A stretch of 64,000 nucleotides of DNA, taken from the NCBI GenBank assembly GCA_036419695.1, contig CP143946.1, positions 2,040,001 to 2,104,000 on the forward strand, written 5' to 3'. The translations under genes and the position numbers were made by a program. Positions 33,741 through 42,116 of the stretch are shown one piece after another. This stretch comes from [Clostridium] symbiosum (GTDB taxonomy: Bacteria; Bacillota; Clostridia; Lachnospirales; Lachnospiraceae). The notes under the pieces are model-generated. The model ran no database searches. It was not told where the DNA came from and was given only the letters and a program-made list of their open reading frames with translations. Position 1 is the first letter of the stretch; each line of letters begins with the position of its first letter.

Positions 33741-34298
33741 ATGATATCAGCGGGCGATTTTAGAAACGGTATCACATTGGAAATTGAAGGTAACGTTTTT
33801 CAGATTATGGAATTTCAGCATGTAAAACCTGGAAAGGGTGCTGCATTCGTTAGAACAAAGATTAAAAACGTAATGAGTGGCGGTGTTGTGGAGAGAACAT
33901 TCAGACCAACTGAGAAGTTCCCGGCAGCCAGAATCGACAGAGTGGACATGCAGTATTTATATTCTGACGGCGATCTGTTCCATTTCATGGATGTGAATAC
34001 CTATGAGCAGGTGGCATTAAATGGAGAGACGATTGGCGATGCCCTGAAATTTGTCAAAGAGAATGAGATGTGCAAGATTTGTTCTTACAATGGTAAAGTA
34101 TTCTCTGTAGAGCCTCCGTTATTTGTAGAACTGGAAATTACAGATACAGAACCCGGCTTCAAGGGTGATACGGCCCAGGGCGCTACGAAACCGGCTGTTG
34201 TTGAGACAGGAGCTACCGTTTATGTTCCGTTATTCGTAGATCAGGGAGACAAAATCAAGATTGATACACGTACAGGTGAGTATCTGTCCAGAGTTTAA
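33741..34298 (+). CDS. efp: Elongation factor P
   Basis: EF-P binds between the P and E sites of the ribosome and relieves stalling at proline runs. The whole 185-residue protein is standard: MISAGDFRNGITLEIEG, the tip loop HVKPGKGAAFVRTK with the Lys that is modified in Firmicutes (about residue 32), and the C-terminal OB fold ending IDTRTGEYLSRV. A single-gene unit with its own promoter and terminator. Confidence 0.97.
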   Translation: MISAGDFRNGITLEIEGNVFQIMEFQHVKPGKGAAFVRTKIKNVMSGGVVERTFRPTEKFPAARIDRVDMQYLYSDGDLFHFMDVNTYEQVALNGETIGDALKFVKENEMCKICSYNGKVFSVEPPLFVELEITDTEPGFKGDTAQGATKPAVVETGATVYVPLFVDQGDKIKIDTRTGEYLSRV

Positions 34299-34339
34299 TA
34301 GAAGTTTAACTGAACGGCTGCCATGAGGAAAAAAGGGAG

Positions 34340-34391
34340 CTGCTGTAAAATATCCGGAGGAGACGAGCGAGATTTTACAGCAGTTCTTTTT
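34340..34391 (+). terminator. Terminator after efp
   Basis: CTGCTGTAAAAT (34340-34351) pairs perfectly with ATTTTACAGCAG (34372-34383), followed by TTCTTTTT. Confidence 0.85.
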
Positions 34392-34524
34392 GATTGACGA
34401 GGGAGACCTGTGCGCAGAGCGTACAGGTTATCGCTGATTGAAGGCGGTAATCTGTTACCGGACGGAGCGCACGGGTCACCGTTAACAGTGAAAATGGGTT
34501 AAGGACATAAGAGGAGAGGAACGG

Positions 34525-35217
34525 ATGGAGAAGGAGAGAAGGGAAAGCCGTCATGCAGACAGCGCAAAAGAGCTGAGACGCAGGCAGCTGATCCGTAAAA
34601 GGCTCATCATCCGCTGTGCCATAGGAATTATTGCGTTTATTCTGGGAACCGGGACGGGATGGTTGTTACGGGGGACAACGATCCGCAAACCGATTGATTT
34701 GAGCGCCATCAAGGCGCCGGAGTGGATTGACCAGCAGTTTTTATCGGTGAATCCATATTCCAGGCCGGGTACAAAACTGGCGTCGGTGAATGCCATTGTC
34801 GTTCATTATATCGGCAACCCGGGAACCACGGCCCAGCAGAACAGGGATTATTTTGAGAGCCTGAAGAATCAGAGCGGCAGTAATACGACATCAGTGAGCA
34901 GCAATTTTGTCATCGGGCTGGACGGAGAGATTATCCAGTGTATCCCGATTGACGAGAAATCATTTGCTTCCAACAACCGTAATTCCGATACGATTTCCAT
35001 CGAGTGCTGCCATCCCGGCGAGGATGGTGAGTTTACCGAAGAGACGTATGAATCGCTGGTGAAATTGACCGCCTGGCTCTGCAATGAACTGGATTTGAGT
35101 TCCAGGGACGTCATCCGCCACTATGATGTGACGGGAAAAGCATGCCCGAAGAATTTTGTAGACGATGAGGACGCCTGGAAGAAATTTAAAAAAGATGTGA
35201 AAAAAGCGATGCGATAA
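34525..35217 (+). CDS. Membrane-anchored N-acetylmuramoyl-L-alanine amidase (Amidase_2)
   Basis: A 230-residue cell-wall hydrolase. A basic N-terminus (RRRQLIRKRLIIR) precedes one membrane segment (CAIGIIAFILGTGTGWLL), then the amidase domain: AIVVHYIGNPG with the first zinc His, NFVIGLDGEIIQCIPI, SISIECCHPGEDG-like ISIECCHP with the second His region, and IRHYDVTGKACP with the third His. It cuts between muramic acid and L-Ala. AGAGGAGAGG precedes ATG. It has no peptidoglycan-binding repeats. Confidence 0.88.
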   Translation: MEKERRESRHADSAKELRRRQLIRKRLIIRCAIGIIAFILGTGTGWLLRGTTIRKPIDLSAIKAPEWIDQQFLSVNPYSRPGTKLASVNAIVVHYIGNPGTTAQQNRDYFESLKNQSGSNTTSVSSNFVIGLDGEIIQCIPIDEKSFASNNRNSDTISIECCHPGEDGEFTEETYESLVKLTAWLCNELDLSSRDVIRHYDVTGKACPKNFVDDEDAWKKFKKDVKKAMR

Positions 35218-35249
35218 GCAAAGGCAATACTTAGAAGGAGATTAGTCCG

Positions 35250-37031
35250 ATGAAAAAGATAGTTGACCTGATCATAGAAGAATTCAAACCGGCGTTCACA
35301 GGCTGCGGATATGATGAGAAGTATATCCGCGTCACCCTGTCCAACCGCCCGGATCTCTGTGAATATCAGTGTAACGGCGCTATGGCGGCGGCCAAGGCCT
35401 ATAAAAAGAAACCGATTGACATTGCCAATGAGGTGGTGGAGAAGCTAAAGGACAGCCCGATGTTTTCCGAGCTGAATGCGGTAATGCCCGGCTTTATCAA
35501 CATCCGTTTGAATCCGGAATACTTGGCGGATTACGTGAACAGGATGGCAGAGGACGGGAAATACGGTCTTGAGGAGGCGAAGGAGCCGGAGACGATTATC
35601 GTGGACTACGGCGGAGCCAATGTGGCGAAGCCGCTTCATGTCGGCCATCTGCGTGCGGCCGTGATCGGCGAGAGCATTAAACGCATCTGCCGTTATATGG
35701 GACACAAGACCATCGGCGATGTGCATCTGGGTGACTGGGGCCTTCAGATGGGTCTGATAATTGAGGAGCTTCGCGACAGGAAACCGGAACTTCCTTATTT
35801 TGATGAGAACTTCAAGGGAGAATATCCGGCGGAAGCGCCGTTTACCATTTCCGAGCTGGAGGATATTTATCCGGCAGCCAGCGCCAAAGCAAAAGAAAAG
35901 ACGGAAGCGGGAGAGGCATTTAAGGAGAGGGCCCAGGAGGCCACCTTTAAGCTCCAGAGCGGTTATGAGCCGTACCGCGCCATCTGGAGACATATTATGA
36001 ATGTTTCCCTGGCTGATTTAAAGAAGAATTATAATAACCTGAATGTCTACTTCGATCTGTGGAAAGGCGAGAGCGATGCCCAGCCCTATATTCCGGGACT
36101 GATTGAGGATTTAATTCAAAGAGGCATTGCCTATGAGAGCGAAGGCGCTCTCGTGGTGGATGTGGCACAGGAAGGCGATACGAAGGAATATCCTCCCTGT
36201 ATCGTGAGAAAATCCGACGGGGCGGCGCTTTATGCCACCTCGGATCTGGCTACTCTCATCGAGAGGGAGAAGGATTATAAACCGGACCGTTATATCTATG
36301 TGGTGGACAAACGTCAGGATCTCCATTTTCTCCAGGTATTCCGCGTTGCGAAGAAGGCCGGAATTGTGAAGGAAGATACAAAGATGATTTTCCTCGGTTT
36401 CGGCACGATGAACAGCAAGGAAGGCGGACCGTTCAAGACCAGGGACGGCGGGGTAATGCGTCTGGAAACCCTGATTAAGGGAATTAACGAGGAAGTCTAT
36501 AAGAAGATTCAGGAAAAACAGAAGGTACCGGAGAATGAGATGCAGCGCACCGCCGAGATCGTAGGCCTTGCTGCGCTGAAATACGGCGACCTTTCGAACC
36601 AGGCAACAAAGGATTACGTATTCGACGTAGACCGTTTTATCTCCTTTGAGGGCAACACAGGACCTCATATCCAGTATATGATCGTCCGAATCAAGTCCAT
36701 CCTGGAAAAATATGCGGAGCTTAAGGGCGCTGACGCTGCGAAAGCACCGATCCGTCCGGCTCAGTCGGTGACGGAGAAGGAACTTCAGCTGGAACTGTGC
36801 CGTTTCGGCGAAGTGGTCGAGGCGGCCTTTAACGAGACGGCTCCCCACAAGATCTGCCAGTATATGTCTGACCTTGCGGATGCTTTTAACAATTTCTATC
36901 TGGAGAATAAAATTATTGCCGAGGAAGATGCTGAAAAACAGGCTGCATTTATCAGCCTTATCACACTTACGAAAGAGGTGCTGGACACCTGTATGGATCT
37001 TCTGGGAATGGAGTCTCCGGAACACATGTAA
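35250..37031 (+). CDS. argS: Arginyl-tRNA synthetase
   Basis: This class I synthetase charges tRNA-Arg. The 593 residues include the ArgS N-terminal domain, the HIGH variant ANVAKPLHVGHLRAAVIGE near residue 125, SKEGGPFKTRDGG (ArgS lacks a standard KMSKS), and the DALR anticodon-binding domain with YDLSNQATKDY-like DLSNQATKDYVFD and LADAFNNFY. AGAAGGAG precedes ATG. No T-box is seen ahead of it. The 37039-37076 stretch after it can form a GGCGGCT/AGCCGCC hairpin but lacks a T run. Confidence 0.96.
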   Translation: MKKIVDLIIEEFKPAFTGCGYDEKYIRVTLSNRPDLCEYQCNGAMAAAKAYKKKPIDIANEVVEKLKDSPMFSELNAVMPGFINIRLNPEYLADYVNRMAEDGKYGLEEAKEPETIIVDYGGANVAKPLHVGHLRAAVIGESIKRICRYMGHKTIGDVHLGDWGLQMGLIIEELRDRKPELPYFDENFKGEYPAEAPFTISELEDIYPAASAKAKEKTEAGEAFKERAQEATFKLQSGYEPYRAIWRHIMNVSLADLKKNYNNLNVYFDLWKGESDAQPYIPGLIEDLIQRGIAYESEGALVVDVAQEGDTKEYPPCIVRKSDGAALYATSDLATLIEREKDYKPDRYIYVVDKRQDLHFLQVFRVAKKAGIVKEDTKMIFLGFGTMNSKEGGPFKTRDGGVMRLETLIKGINEEVYKKIQEKQKVPENEMQRTAEIVGLAALKYGDLSNQATKDYVFDVDRFISFEGNTGPHIQYMIVRIKSILEKYAELKGADAAKAPIRPAQSVTEKELQLELCRFGEVVEAAFNETAPHKICQYMSDLADAFNNFYLENKIIAEEDAEKQAAFISLITLTKEVLDTCMDLLGMESPEHM

Positions 37032-37092
37032 TATGCTTTTACAGGCGGCTGTCCACTGAGGGAGCCGCCTGTCATCTATTGGAGGGGTCAGT

Positions 37093-40000
37093 TTGAATAT
37101 CAGGGATATGGCGGTTGACACGTTCTGGAAGGGAGAAGTACGTGTTCAGGCGGTGGTGGAAGACGGTGACGGGACATACAACACCAGGATCTTCATTAAA
37201 AACGGGGAGATTTATGATTACCACTGTACCTGTGCACTGGGCAATTCCTATAAGGGAGCGTGTGTCCACGGCCGGACATTGCTAAAGGAATACGGGGCCC
37301 GGGAACGGGAGAACAGAAGCATTCCGATATCGACTTCGCCGTCTGTCAGGACGATGATCCGCGAGTATACAAACCGTGAGGTTGCCCGGATTATGGGGGA
37401 AGAGATTTCAGAGACTGTGAGCCTTGTGCCGCGTCTCATTGTGGGACACCGGGGCGTTTCCCTGGAATGCCGCATCAAGGAAAAAAGGCAGTATCTGATT
37501 AAGGATTTAGGGGCATTTTCCGATGCGGTCAGGACGGGAAAACGGGTGGAGTACGGAAAAGGGCTTGCCTTCGAGCACAGTCTCTCGGCATTTACGCCGG
37601 AGAGCCGTCCGCTGGTGCAGATGGTGATAGAAGAGACGGGAATCTACAGGGAACATTTTGAAGATATCAGGAAGAGGACAAATACCACAGTGCCGCTCCT
37701 GAATACCATTTTCCTGAGTAAACCGGCCTGTGACCGTTTTTTTGCAATCATGGAAGGAAATGTGATTGACACGGAGGATTACAAGGGGCACAGAAGGGAA
37801 CTTCTGCTTCTTAAGGGAAAACCTGCCTTCTACGTCCATGCAAAACGGATTGGCCGGGAGGGAATCGAGATCTCGGTGCCGGAGGAGCTGATGGCCTTTC
37901 AGGGAGAAAAGAGCCTCTATGTGGCAGATGAAAACTGCCTGTACTGCTGCGACCGGGAAAGCACGGAAATCCTGTCCTTATTTTTAAAACACATTTTATC
38001 CGAGCCGGGAGGAACGCGCAGGGTGAGGGTGAATGAGAGGGATATCCCACTCTTTTACGAGAGGGTTTTAAAAGGACTGGATGAGGCGGGACTGTTGAAG
38101 ACGGAGGGGATCGACTGGGAGCAGTACAGACCGGGAGAGCTGAAAGCCAGGTTTGAATTCGACAGCAGCGAGCCGGGGGAAATTGCCCTGAAACCGACGC
38201 TGTCCTATGGAGATTTCTCATTTCATCCGCTGGACGATGAACGGATCCCGAAGGAAATCTGCAGGGATGTGCCGGGGGAGTTCCGGATCAGCCGGCTCAT
38301 TACGAAATATTTTGAGTTCCGGGAGAATAATGGGGAAGCTTTAGTCATCCGGGAGGACGAGGACGCCATCTACCGTCTTTTGAGCGAGGGGATGGACCGG
38401 TTCCGGGAAATCGGCGAAGTATGGGTTTCCGAGAATGTCAGAAACATCCGAGTGCTGGAACCTCCCAGAATATCCCTGGGGGTTTCCGTCAACGGAAACT
38501 GGCTTGACCTTAAGGTGGACGCGCAGGGGATGACGGCCACGGAGATGGCCGGAATCCTTTCGGAATACCGGCAGAAGAAGCAGTACTGCCGGATGAAAAA
38601 CGGAGATTTTTTACGGCTGGACGACGACGGCCTTCTTACGCTCCTGAAGCTGTCGGACGGCCTCGCTCTCGGCAAGAATGATTTTCAGTCGGGCGTCATA
38701 AAGCTGCCGGTTTACCGGGCGTTTTATCTGGAAAGCCTGGTGAGGGAGAACGGGCATATTCCGTTTTCCAGGGACAGCTGCTTCAAGACGATCGTAAGGG
38801 ATCTTCAGCTTTCGGAAACCGTAGGTTATGAACCTCCGGACGAGCAGGGGAGTGTGCTCAGGGAGTACCAGAAAGCCGGTTTCGTCTGGATGAAAATGCT
38901 GGATGTGTACCGGTTCGGCGGTATCCTTGCCGATGATATGGGCCTTGGAAAGACACTTCAGATGATTACGCTGTTGGTGTCTGAGAAGGAGGAACGGAAG
39001 GAAGACGGCGGGGACTGCGTATCCCTGGTGGTCTGCCCCGCTTCACTCATATACAACTGGGGACATGAGATTGCCGCATTTGCCCCCTCCCTTAAGGTAC
39101 TTCTGGTAACCGGGCCGCAGGCCGAGAGACAGAAGGAGCTGGAGCACATAAAAGAGTACGATGTGGTGGTCACTTCTTACGATTTGCTCAAACGCGATCT
39201 GCCGTTTTATATGGAGCACACCTTCCGTTTTGAGGTGATCGACGAGGCGCAGTATATCAAGAACGCATCCACCCAGAGTGCGAAAGCGGTCAAGGCCGTC
39301 AGGGCCGTGACCCGCTTTGCCCTGACGGGAACCCCGGTGGAGAACCGGCTCAGTGAGCTGTGGAGTATCTTTGATTACCTGATGCCGGGCTTTCTATTTA
39401 CCTACCGTAAGTTTAAAACCATGTTTGAGATACCGATTGTAAAAGAGCAGAGCGGGGAAGCGCTCGAGAATCTCCACAGGATGATCCGCCCGTTTATCCT
39501 GAGAAGGCTGAAGAAGGATGTCCTGAAGGAACTGCCCGATAAGCTGGAAAAGGTGGTTTACTCGGCGCCGGAAGGCAAACAGAAAACCCTTTATCAGGCG
39601 GCGGCCCTGAAACTGCGCCAATCTCTTCTGGAGGATGAAACGGCGGTGGAGGGCGGCGGAAAACTGCAGATACTGGCCGAGCTTACGAGACTCAGACAGC
39701 TGTGCTGCGATCCCTCTCTCTGTTTCGAACGTTACAGCGGGGAGTCGGCCAAGCTGGAAACATGTATTTCCCTCATTGCATCGGCAGTGGAGTCGGGGCA
39801 TAAGATTCTTTTGTTTTCTCAGTTTACCTCCATGCTCGCAATCATTGGCCAAAGGCTTAAAAAAGAAGAGATTTCCTATCACCTGCTCGTCGGCTCCACG
39901 CCCAAAGAGGAGAGGAACCGGATGGTGAATGATTTCCACCGCGACGGGGTGCCGGTTTTCCTGATTTCCCTGAAAGCGGGCGGTACGGGGCTTAACCTGA

Positions 40001-40254
40001 CGGCGGCCGACATTGTGATCCATTACGATCCATGGTGGAACGTGGCCGCACAGAACCAGGCGACGGACCGCGCCCACCGCATCGGACAGAGCAGACAGGT
40101 GACGGTGTATAAGCTGATTATGAAAGATACGATAGAAGAAAATATTTTAAACCTTCAGGAAGCGAAGAAAAACCTGGCTGACCAGATTGTGACGGAAGGA
40201 ATGGTTTCTCTGGCGGAGCTCAGCAGAGAGGAACTGATACGGATTTTAAGTTAA
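37093..40254 (+). CDS. SWIM zinc-finger SNF2-family helicase
   Basis: A 1053-residue DNA-dependent ATPase. An N-terminal SWIM domain (CTCALGNSYKGACVHG, C-x-C...C-x-H) is followed by a bacterial SNF2-associated region, then the Swi2/Snf2 motor. Motor motifs: ILADDMGLGKTLQMI (Walker A), VTSYDLLKRD, EVIDEAQYIKNAST (DEAQ box), ALTGTPVENRLSELWSIFDYL, LFSQFTSML, SLKAGGTGLNLTAAD and ATDRAHRIGQSRQVTVYKL (motif VI). It probably remodels DNA-protein complexes or aids repair. Such proteins are widespread in Firmicutes; no specific partner is encoded here. Start is a TTG with GGAGGGG just upstream. Confidence 0.9.
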   Translation: MNIRDMAVDTFWKGEVRVQAVVEDGDGTYNTRIFIKNGEIYDYHCTCALGNSYKGACVHGRTLLKEYGARERENRSIPISTSPSVRTMIREYTNREVARIMGEEISETVSLVPRLIVGHRGVSLECRIKEKRQYLIKDLGAFSDAVRTGKRVEYGKGLAFEHSLSAFTPESRPLVQMVIEETGIYREHFEDIRKRTNTTVPLLNTIFLSKPACDRFFAIMEGNVIDTEDYKGHRRELLLLKGKPAFYVHAKRIGREGIEISVPEELMAFQGEKSLYVADENCLYCCDRESTEILSLFLKHILSEPGGTRRVRVNERDIPLFYERVLKGLDEAGLLKTEGIDWEQYRPGELKARFEFDSSEPGEIALKPTLSYGDFSFHPLDDERIPKEICRDVPGEFRISRLITKYFEFRENNGEALVIREDEDAIYRLLSEGMDRFREIGEVWVSENVRNIRVLEPPRISLGVSVNGNWLDLKVDAQGMTATEMAGILSEYRQKKQYCRMKNGDFLRLDDDGLLTLLKLSDGLALGKNDFQSGVIKLPVYRAFYLESLVRENGHIPFSRDSCFKTIVRDLQLSETVGYEPPDEQGSVLREYQKAGFVWMKMLDVYRFGGILADDMGLGKTLQMITLLVSEKEERKEDGGDCVSLVVCPASLIYNWGHEIAAFAPSLKVLLVTGPQAERQKELEHIKEYDVVVTSYDLLKRDLPFYMEHTFRFEVIDEAQYIKNASTQSAKAVKAVRAVTRFALTGTPVENRLSELWSIFDYLMPGFLFTYRKFKTMFEIPIVKEQSGEALENLHRMIRPFILRRLKKDVLKELPDKLEKVVYSAPEGKQKTLYQAAALKLRQSLLEDETAVEGGGKLQILAELTRLRQLCCDPSLCFERYSGESAKLETCISLIASAVESGHKILLFSQFTSMLAIIGQRLKKEEISYHLLVGSTPKEERNRMVNDFHRDGVPVFLISLKAGGTGLNLTAADIVIHYDPWWNVAAQNQATDRAHRIGQSRQVTVYKLIMKDTIEENILNLQEAKKNLADQIVTEGMVSLAELSREELIRILS

Positions 40255-40372
40255 TATGGAATGAAATACCTGAAATGGCCGTCCTGGAAAATGGGGCGGC
40301 TGTTTTTGTGCAGGAAAAACAGGGAAAGTGGGCAGATTCAGGCTGGTGGAAAGGCTCCAACACAATAAAATG

Positions 40373-40481
40373 GCTAAAATAAGCTAAATATTTTAAAATA
40401 TGGCTAAATAATATTGACAAAACAGAATGATATAGCTATAATAAAAGCATAAAAGAAATATAGTAGCTTGATTAAGCTAAA
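40373..40481 (+). promoter_or_regulatory. Consensus promoter with clustered GCTAAA/TAGCT sites
   Basis: TTGACA (40414-40419), 17 bp, TATAAT (40437-40442) is a perfect consensus pair. GCTAAA occurs at 40373, 40383, 40403 and 40476; TATAGCTATA covers the -10; and TAGCTT-GATT-AAGCTA (40464-40479) is palindromic just past the start point. Such clustering suggests operators of a repressor. Confidence 0.65.
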
Positions 40482-40509
40482 AGAATGATATTTCAGAAAG
40501 GAGTTACAT

Positions 40510-41040
40510 ATGCAGGTTGATAAATTAGAGGGCAGAGTGGCCTATAACGGTTTACAGAGTTTTGAAGTCGATCTGGAAAAAAGGGCAACGAGCATGGCGC
40601 TGACGGAGTGGATCAGGGAAATCTGCAGGGATGGAAAAATGCATGAGGCTGCGGAGATAAGAGAGTACATCGACAGCAGGCAGGGCCAGGGGGAATTTTA
40701 TACCCAGGGCCAATTGGCAGGCTGCCTTAAGAACATGGTGCGCCGCGGTGAGCTGACTAAGGCAGGCTGGGGAAACTACAGGGCGGAACCCAATCTGGGG
40801 CTGAAGCTGAAGACAGCGTCTCCGTCTACGGCCGTTTCGGCAAAGAAAATGGATGCGGAAAGCGATCCTACCCCTGCCGGCATCGTCAGACAGATAAGGG
40901 CCAGCTGGGAGATTATCCGGGCACAGATGGACGGTTTTAAACTCAGCCAGTTATCGGATCGGGAATTTCAGTTTGTTTCAGACTTCAGGAAAATGGATGA
41001 GGGTATACAGGATTTCTGCATGCGGTATGAAGATGACTGA
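40510..41040 (+). CDS. Hypothetical protein, possibly winged-helix N-terminal half
   Basis: A 176-residue protein I do not recognise. Residues 25-95 (helical, then FYTQGQLAGCLKNMVRRGELTKAGWGNYRAE) have the look of a small winged-helix domain, with a recognition-like helix and a basic wing. A Ser/Ala-rich linker follows, then a helical C-terminus (GIVRQIRASWEIIRAQMDGFKLSQLSDREFQFVSDFRKMDEGI). GAAAGGAG lies ahead of ATG. The operator-rich strong promoter suggests tight control, perhaps by the protein itself. The type I toxin-like gene follows about 100 bases on. Confidence 0.6.
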   Translation: MQVDKLEGRVAYNGLQSFEVDLEKRATSMALTEWIREICRDGKMHEAAEIREYIDSRQGQGEFYTQGQLAGCLKNMVRRGELTKAGWGNYRAEPNLGLKLKTASPSTAVSAKKMDAESDPTPAGIVRQIRASWEIIRAQMDGFKLSQLSDREFQFVSDFRKMDEGIQDFCMRYEDD

Positions 41041-41139
41041 TAAATGGACAGGATGAGGCAAGGTCCCCTGTCCAGCTGTGGGGCAGGGGATGAAAGCGGG
41101 CGGATATTATATCAGAGAAGTGAGAGAGGAGGAGATGAT

Positions 41140-41232
41140 ATGTCTAAATATGAAAAGATTATGATGGCATTATCGTCAGGCCAGCTTCTGGTTTCCCTGG
41201 TAATGATGGTGGTAAGTGTAATGATCAGATAA
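41140..41232 (+). CDS. TxpA/Hol_Tox-like type I toxin peptide
   Basis: A 30-residue peptide, MSKYEKIMMALSSGQ followed by LLVSLVMMVVSVMIR. It fits the holin-like toxin pattern (M-s-x-YE-x-l at the start, a conserved Gly near residue 14, one membrane helix, a basic end). Such peptides damage the cell's own membrane and are held down by an antisense RNA. GAGAGGAGGAG gives a strong ribosome site. The minus strand next to it carries a promoter and a terminator placed as in txpA/ratA. A longer in-frame start at 41044 is unlikely because it lacks a comparable site. Confidence 0.75.
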   Translation: MSKYEKIMMALSSGQLLVSLVMMVVSVMIR

Positions 41233-41315
41233 AAAATGCGTGCATTGCTGCAACAATGCACGCGGTGACCCAAAAGGATCGAATAATATAACGGTTTAGC
41301 AGATATAATATCCGC
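41230..41315 (-). ncRNA. Candidate antisense RNA (RatA-like) of the toxin
   Basis: On the minus strand, -35 TTGCAC (41351-41346), 18 bp, and -10 TATATT (41327-41322) with a preceding TGA (extended -10) would start an RNA near 41315. It would end at a perfect 10-bp hairpin (41263-41238) followed by six T at 41236-41231, right at the toxin stop codon. The RNA of about 85 bases is fully complementary to the toxin 3' untranslated region. Confidence 0.6.
41238..41263 (-). terminator. Terminator of the antisense RNA
   Basis: GCGTGCATTG (41238-41247) and CAATGCACGC (41254-41263) pair perfectly. The T run follows only on the minus strand; on the plus strand the hairpin is followed by GGTGACCC, so it ends minus-strand transcripts. 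Confidence 0.75.
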
Positions 41316-41367
41316 ATATCCAATATATCACAGATACAGCATGTTGTGCAAACAGTATTTTGAGGCG

Positions 41368-41395
41368 GCAGGGAGGAAGATTTCCCTGCTGTTTT
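41368..41395 (+). terminator. Terminator of the toxin mRNA
   Basis: GCAGGGA (41368-41374) pairs with TCCCTGC (41383-41389), followed by TGTTTTG. It lies past the antisense start, so the two RNAs overlap only at their 3' parts. Confidence 0.55.
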
Positions 41396-41479
41396 GAATT
41401 GGGACGGAAATAACAGAAAACATTTTCGTATCCTTTTTTTCATTTACGGATATTAAGATTCTCTTCACGAAAAATTCAC

Positions 41480-41530
41480 TTGACATAAGTTAACTAACTA
41501 ATTATCATATAGTTAATTATTAGAAGGCTA
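41480..41530 (+). promoter_or_regulatory. MarR operon promoter and likely operator
   Basis: TTGACA (41480-41485), 17 bp, TATCAT (41503-41508). Overlapping AGTTAACTAACTAATTA and TAGTTAATTATTAG sequences form inverted and direct TAGTTAA elements across the -10, as expected for a self-repressing MarR protein. Confidence 0.6.
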
Positions 41531-41545
41531 ACAAGGAGGTTAAAA

Positions 41546-42025
41546 ATGAACTGTGACTTTCATGACAATATGGAAACCCGTAATCACGAACTGGTAGAAA
41601 AATATTTTATGGCAAATAAACTGCACAGGATGTATCTCGAGCGGGAACTGAATAAATCGGGAGTATACCGGAGCCAGCATCAGATCCTGATGTTCATTTC
41701 CAGATGCCCAAACGCATCACAGAAGGAAATCGCTAACAGGCAGCATGTTTCTACCGCGACCATAGCCGTCTCCCTAAAAAAGATGGAAAAAGGCGGATAT
41801 ATCAGCCGCGTGGCTGATAAAGACGACAACCGTTTTAACCAGATCTGCATTACGCCCAAGGGGCAGGCGGTTGTGGAAGGCAGTGAGAAAATATTTAAAA
41901 AGGTGGAAAACGCCCTTTTTGCCGGATTTACCGACGAAGAACTGGATCAGTTTGAGGGGTTCCTTGATAAAGTACGTCTCAATCTGGAATATCTTTTCCA
42001 GGAAAGTGATACAAAGACAGAATAG
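41546..42025 (+). CDS. MarR-family transcriptional regulator
   Basis: A 159-residue winged-helix repressor. SQHQILMFISRCPNASQKEIANRQHVSTATIAVSLKKMEKGGYISRVADKDDNRFNQICITPKGQAVVE covers the helix-turn-helix, recognition helix and wing of the MarR family (D-x-R/N-D-x-R type wing DKDDNR). AAGGAGG precedes ATG. It lies before two ABC exporter half-transporters, which are its likely targets; drug-type ligands are typical for such pairs. Confidence 0.9.
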   Translation: MNCDFHDNMETRNHELVEKYFMANKLHRMYLERELNKSGVYRSQHQILMFISRCPNASQKEIANRQHVSTATIAVSLKKMEKGGYISRVADKDDNRFNQICITPKGQAVVEGSEKIFKKVENALFAGFTDEELDQFEGFLDKVRLNLEYLFQESDTKTE

Positions 42026-42116
42026 GATGGTTACCGTTCACCGCAGTGTTCTGCAAAGCATGCTGCCGTTTACACAGTGAGTGGTGACACAAGATTAGCC
42101 TGGAGGGAAAGACAAT

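Noticed and set aside
37039..37076. Hairpin after argS as an intrinsic terminator
   Set aside because: The stem is good but no T run follows (CATCTATTGG), so termination is not supported.
36111..37121. 336-codon minus-strand frame over argS, and similar long antisense frames over the dipeptidase, SNF2, ABC and valS genes
   Set aside because: These are composition shadows opposite well-identified genes; none has motifs or a proper start.
41225..41443. 72-codon minus-strand frame beside the toxin
   Set aside because: It overlaps the antisense RNA promoter and terminator and has no ribosome site; it is better explained as non-coding.
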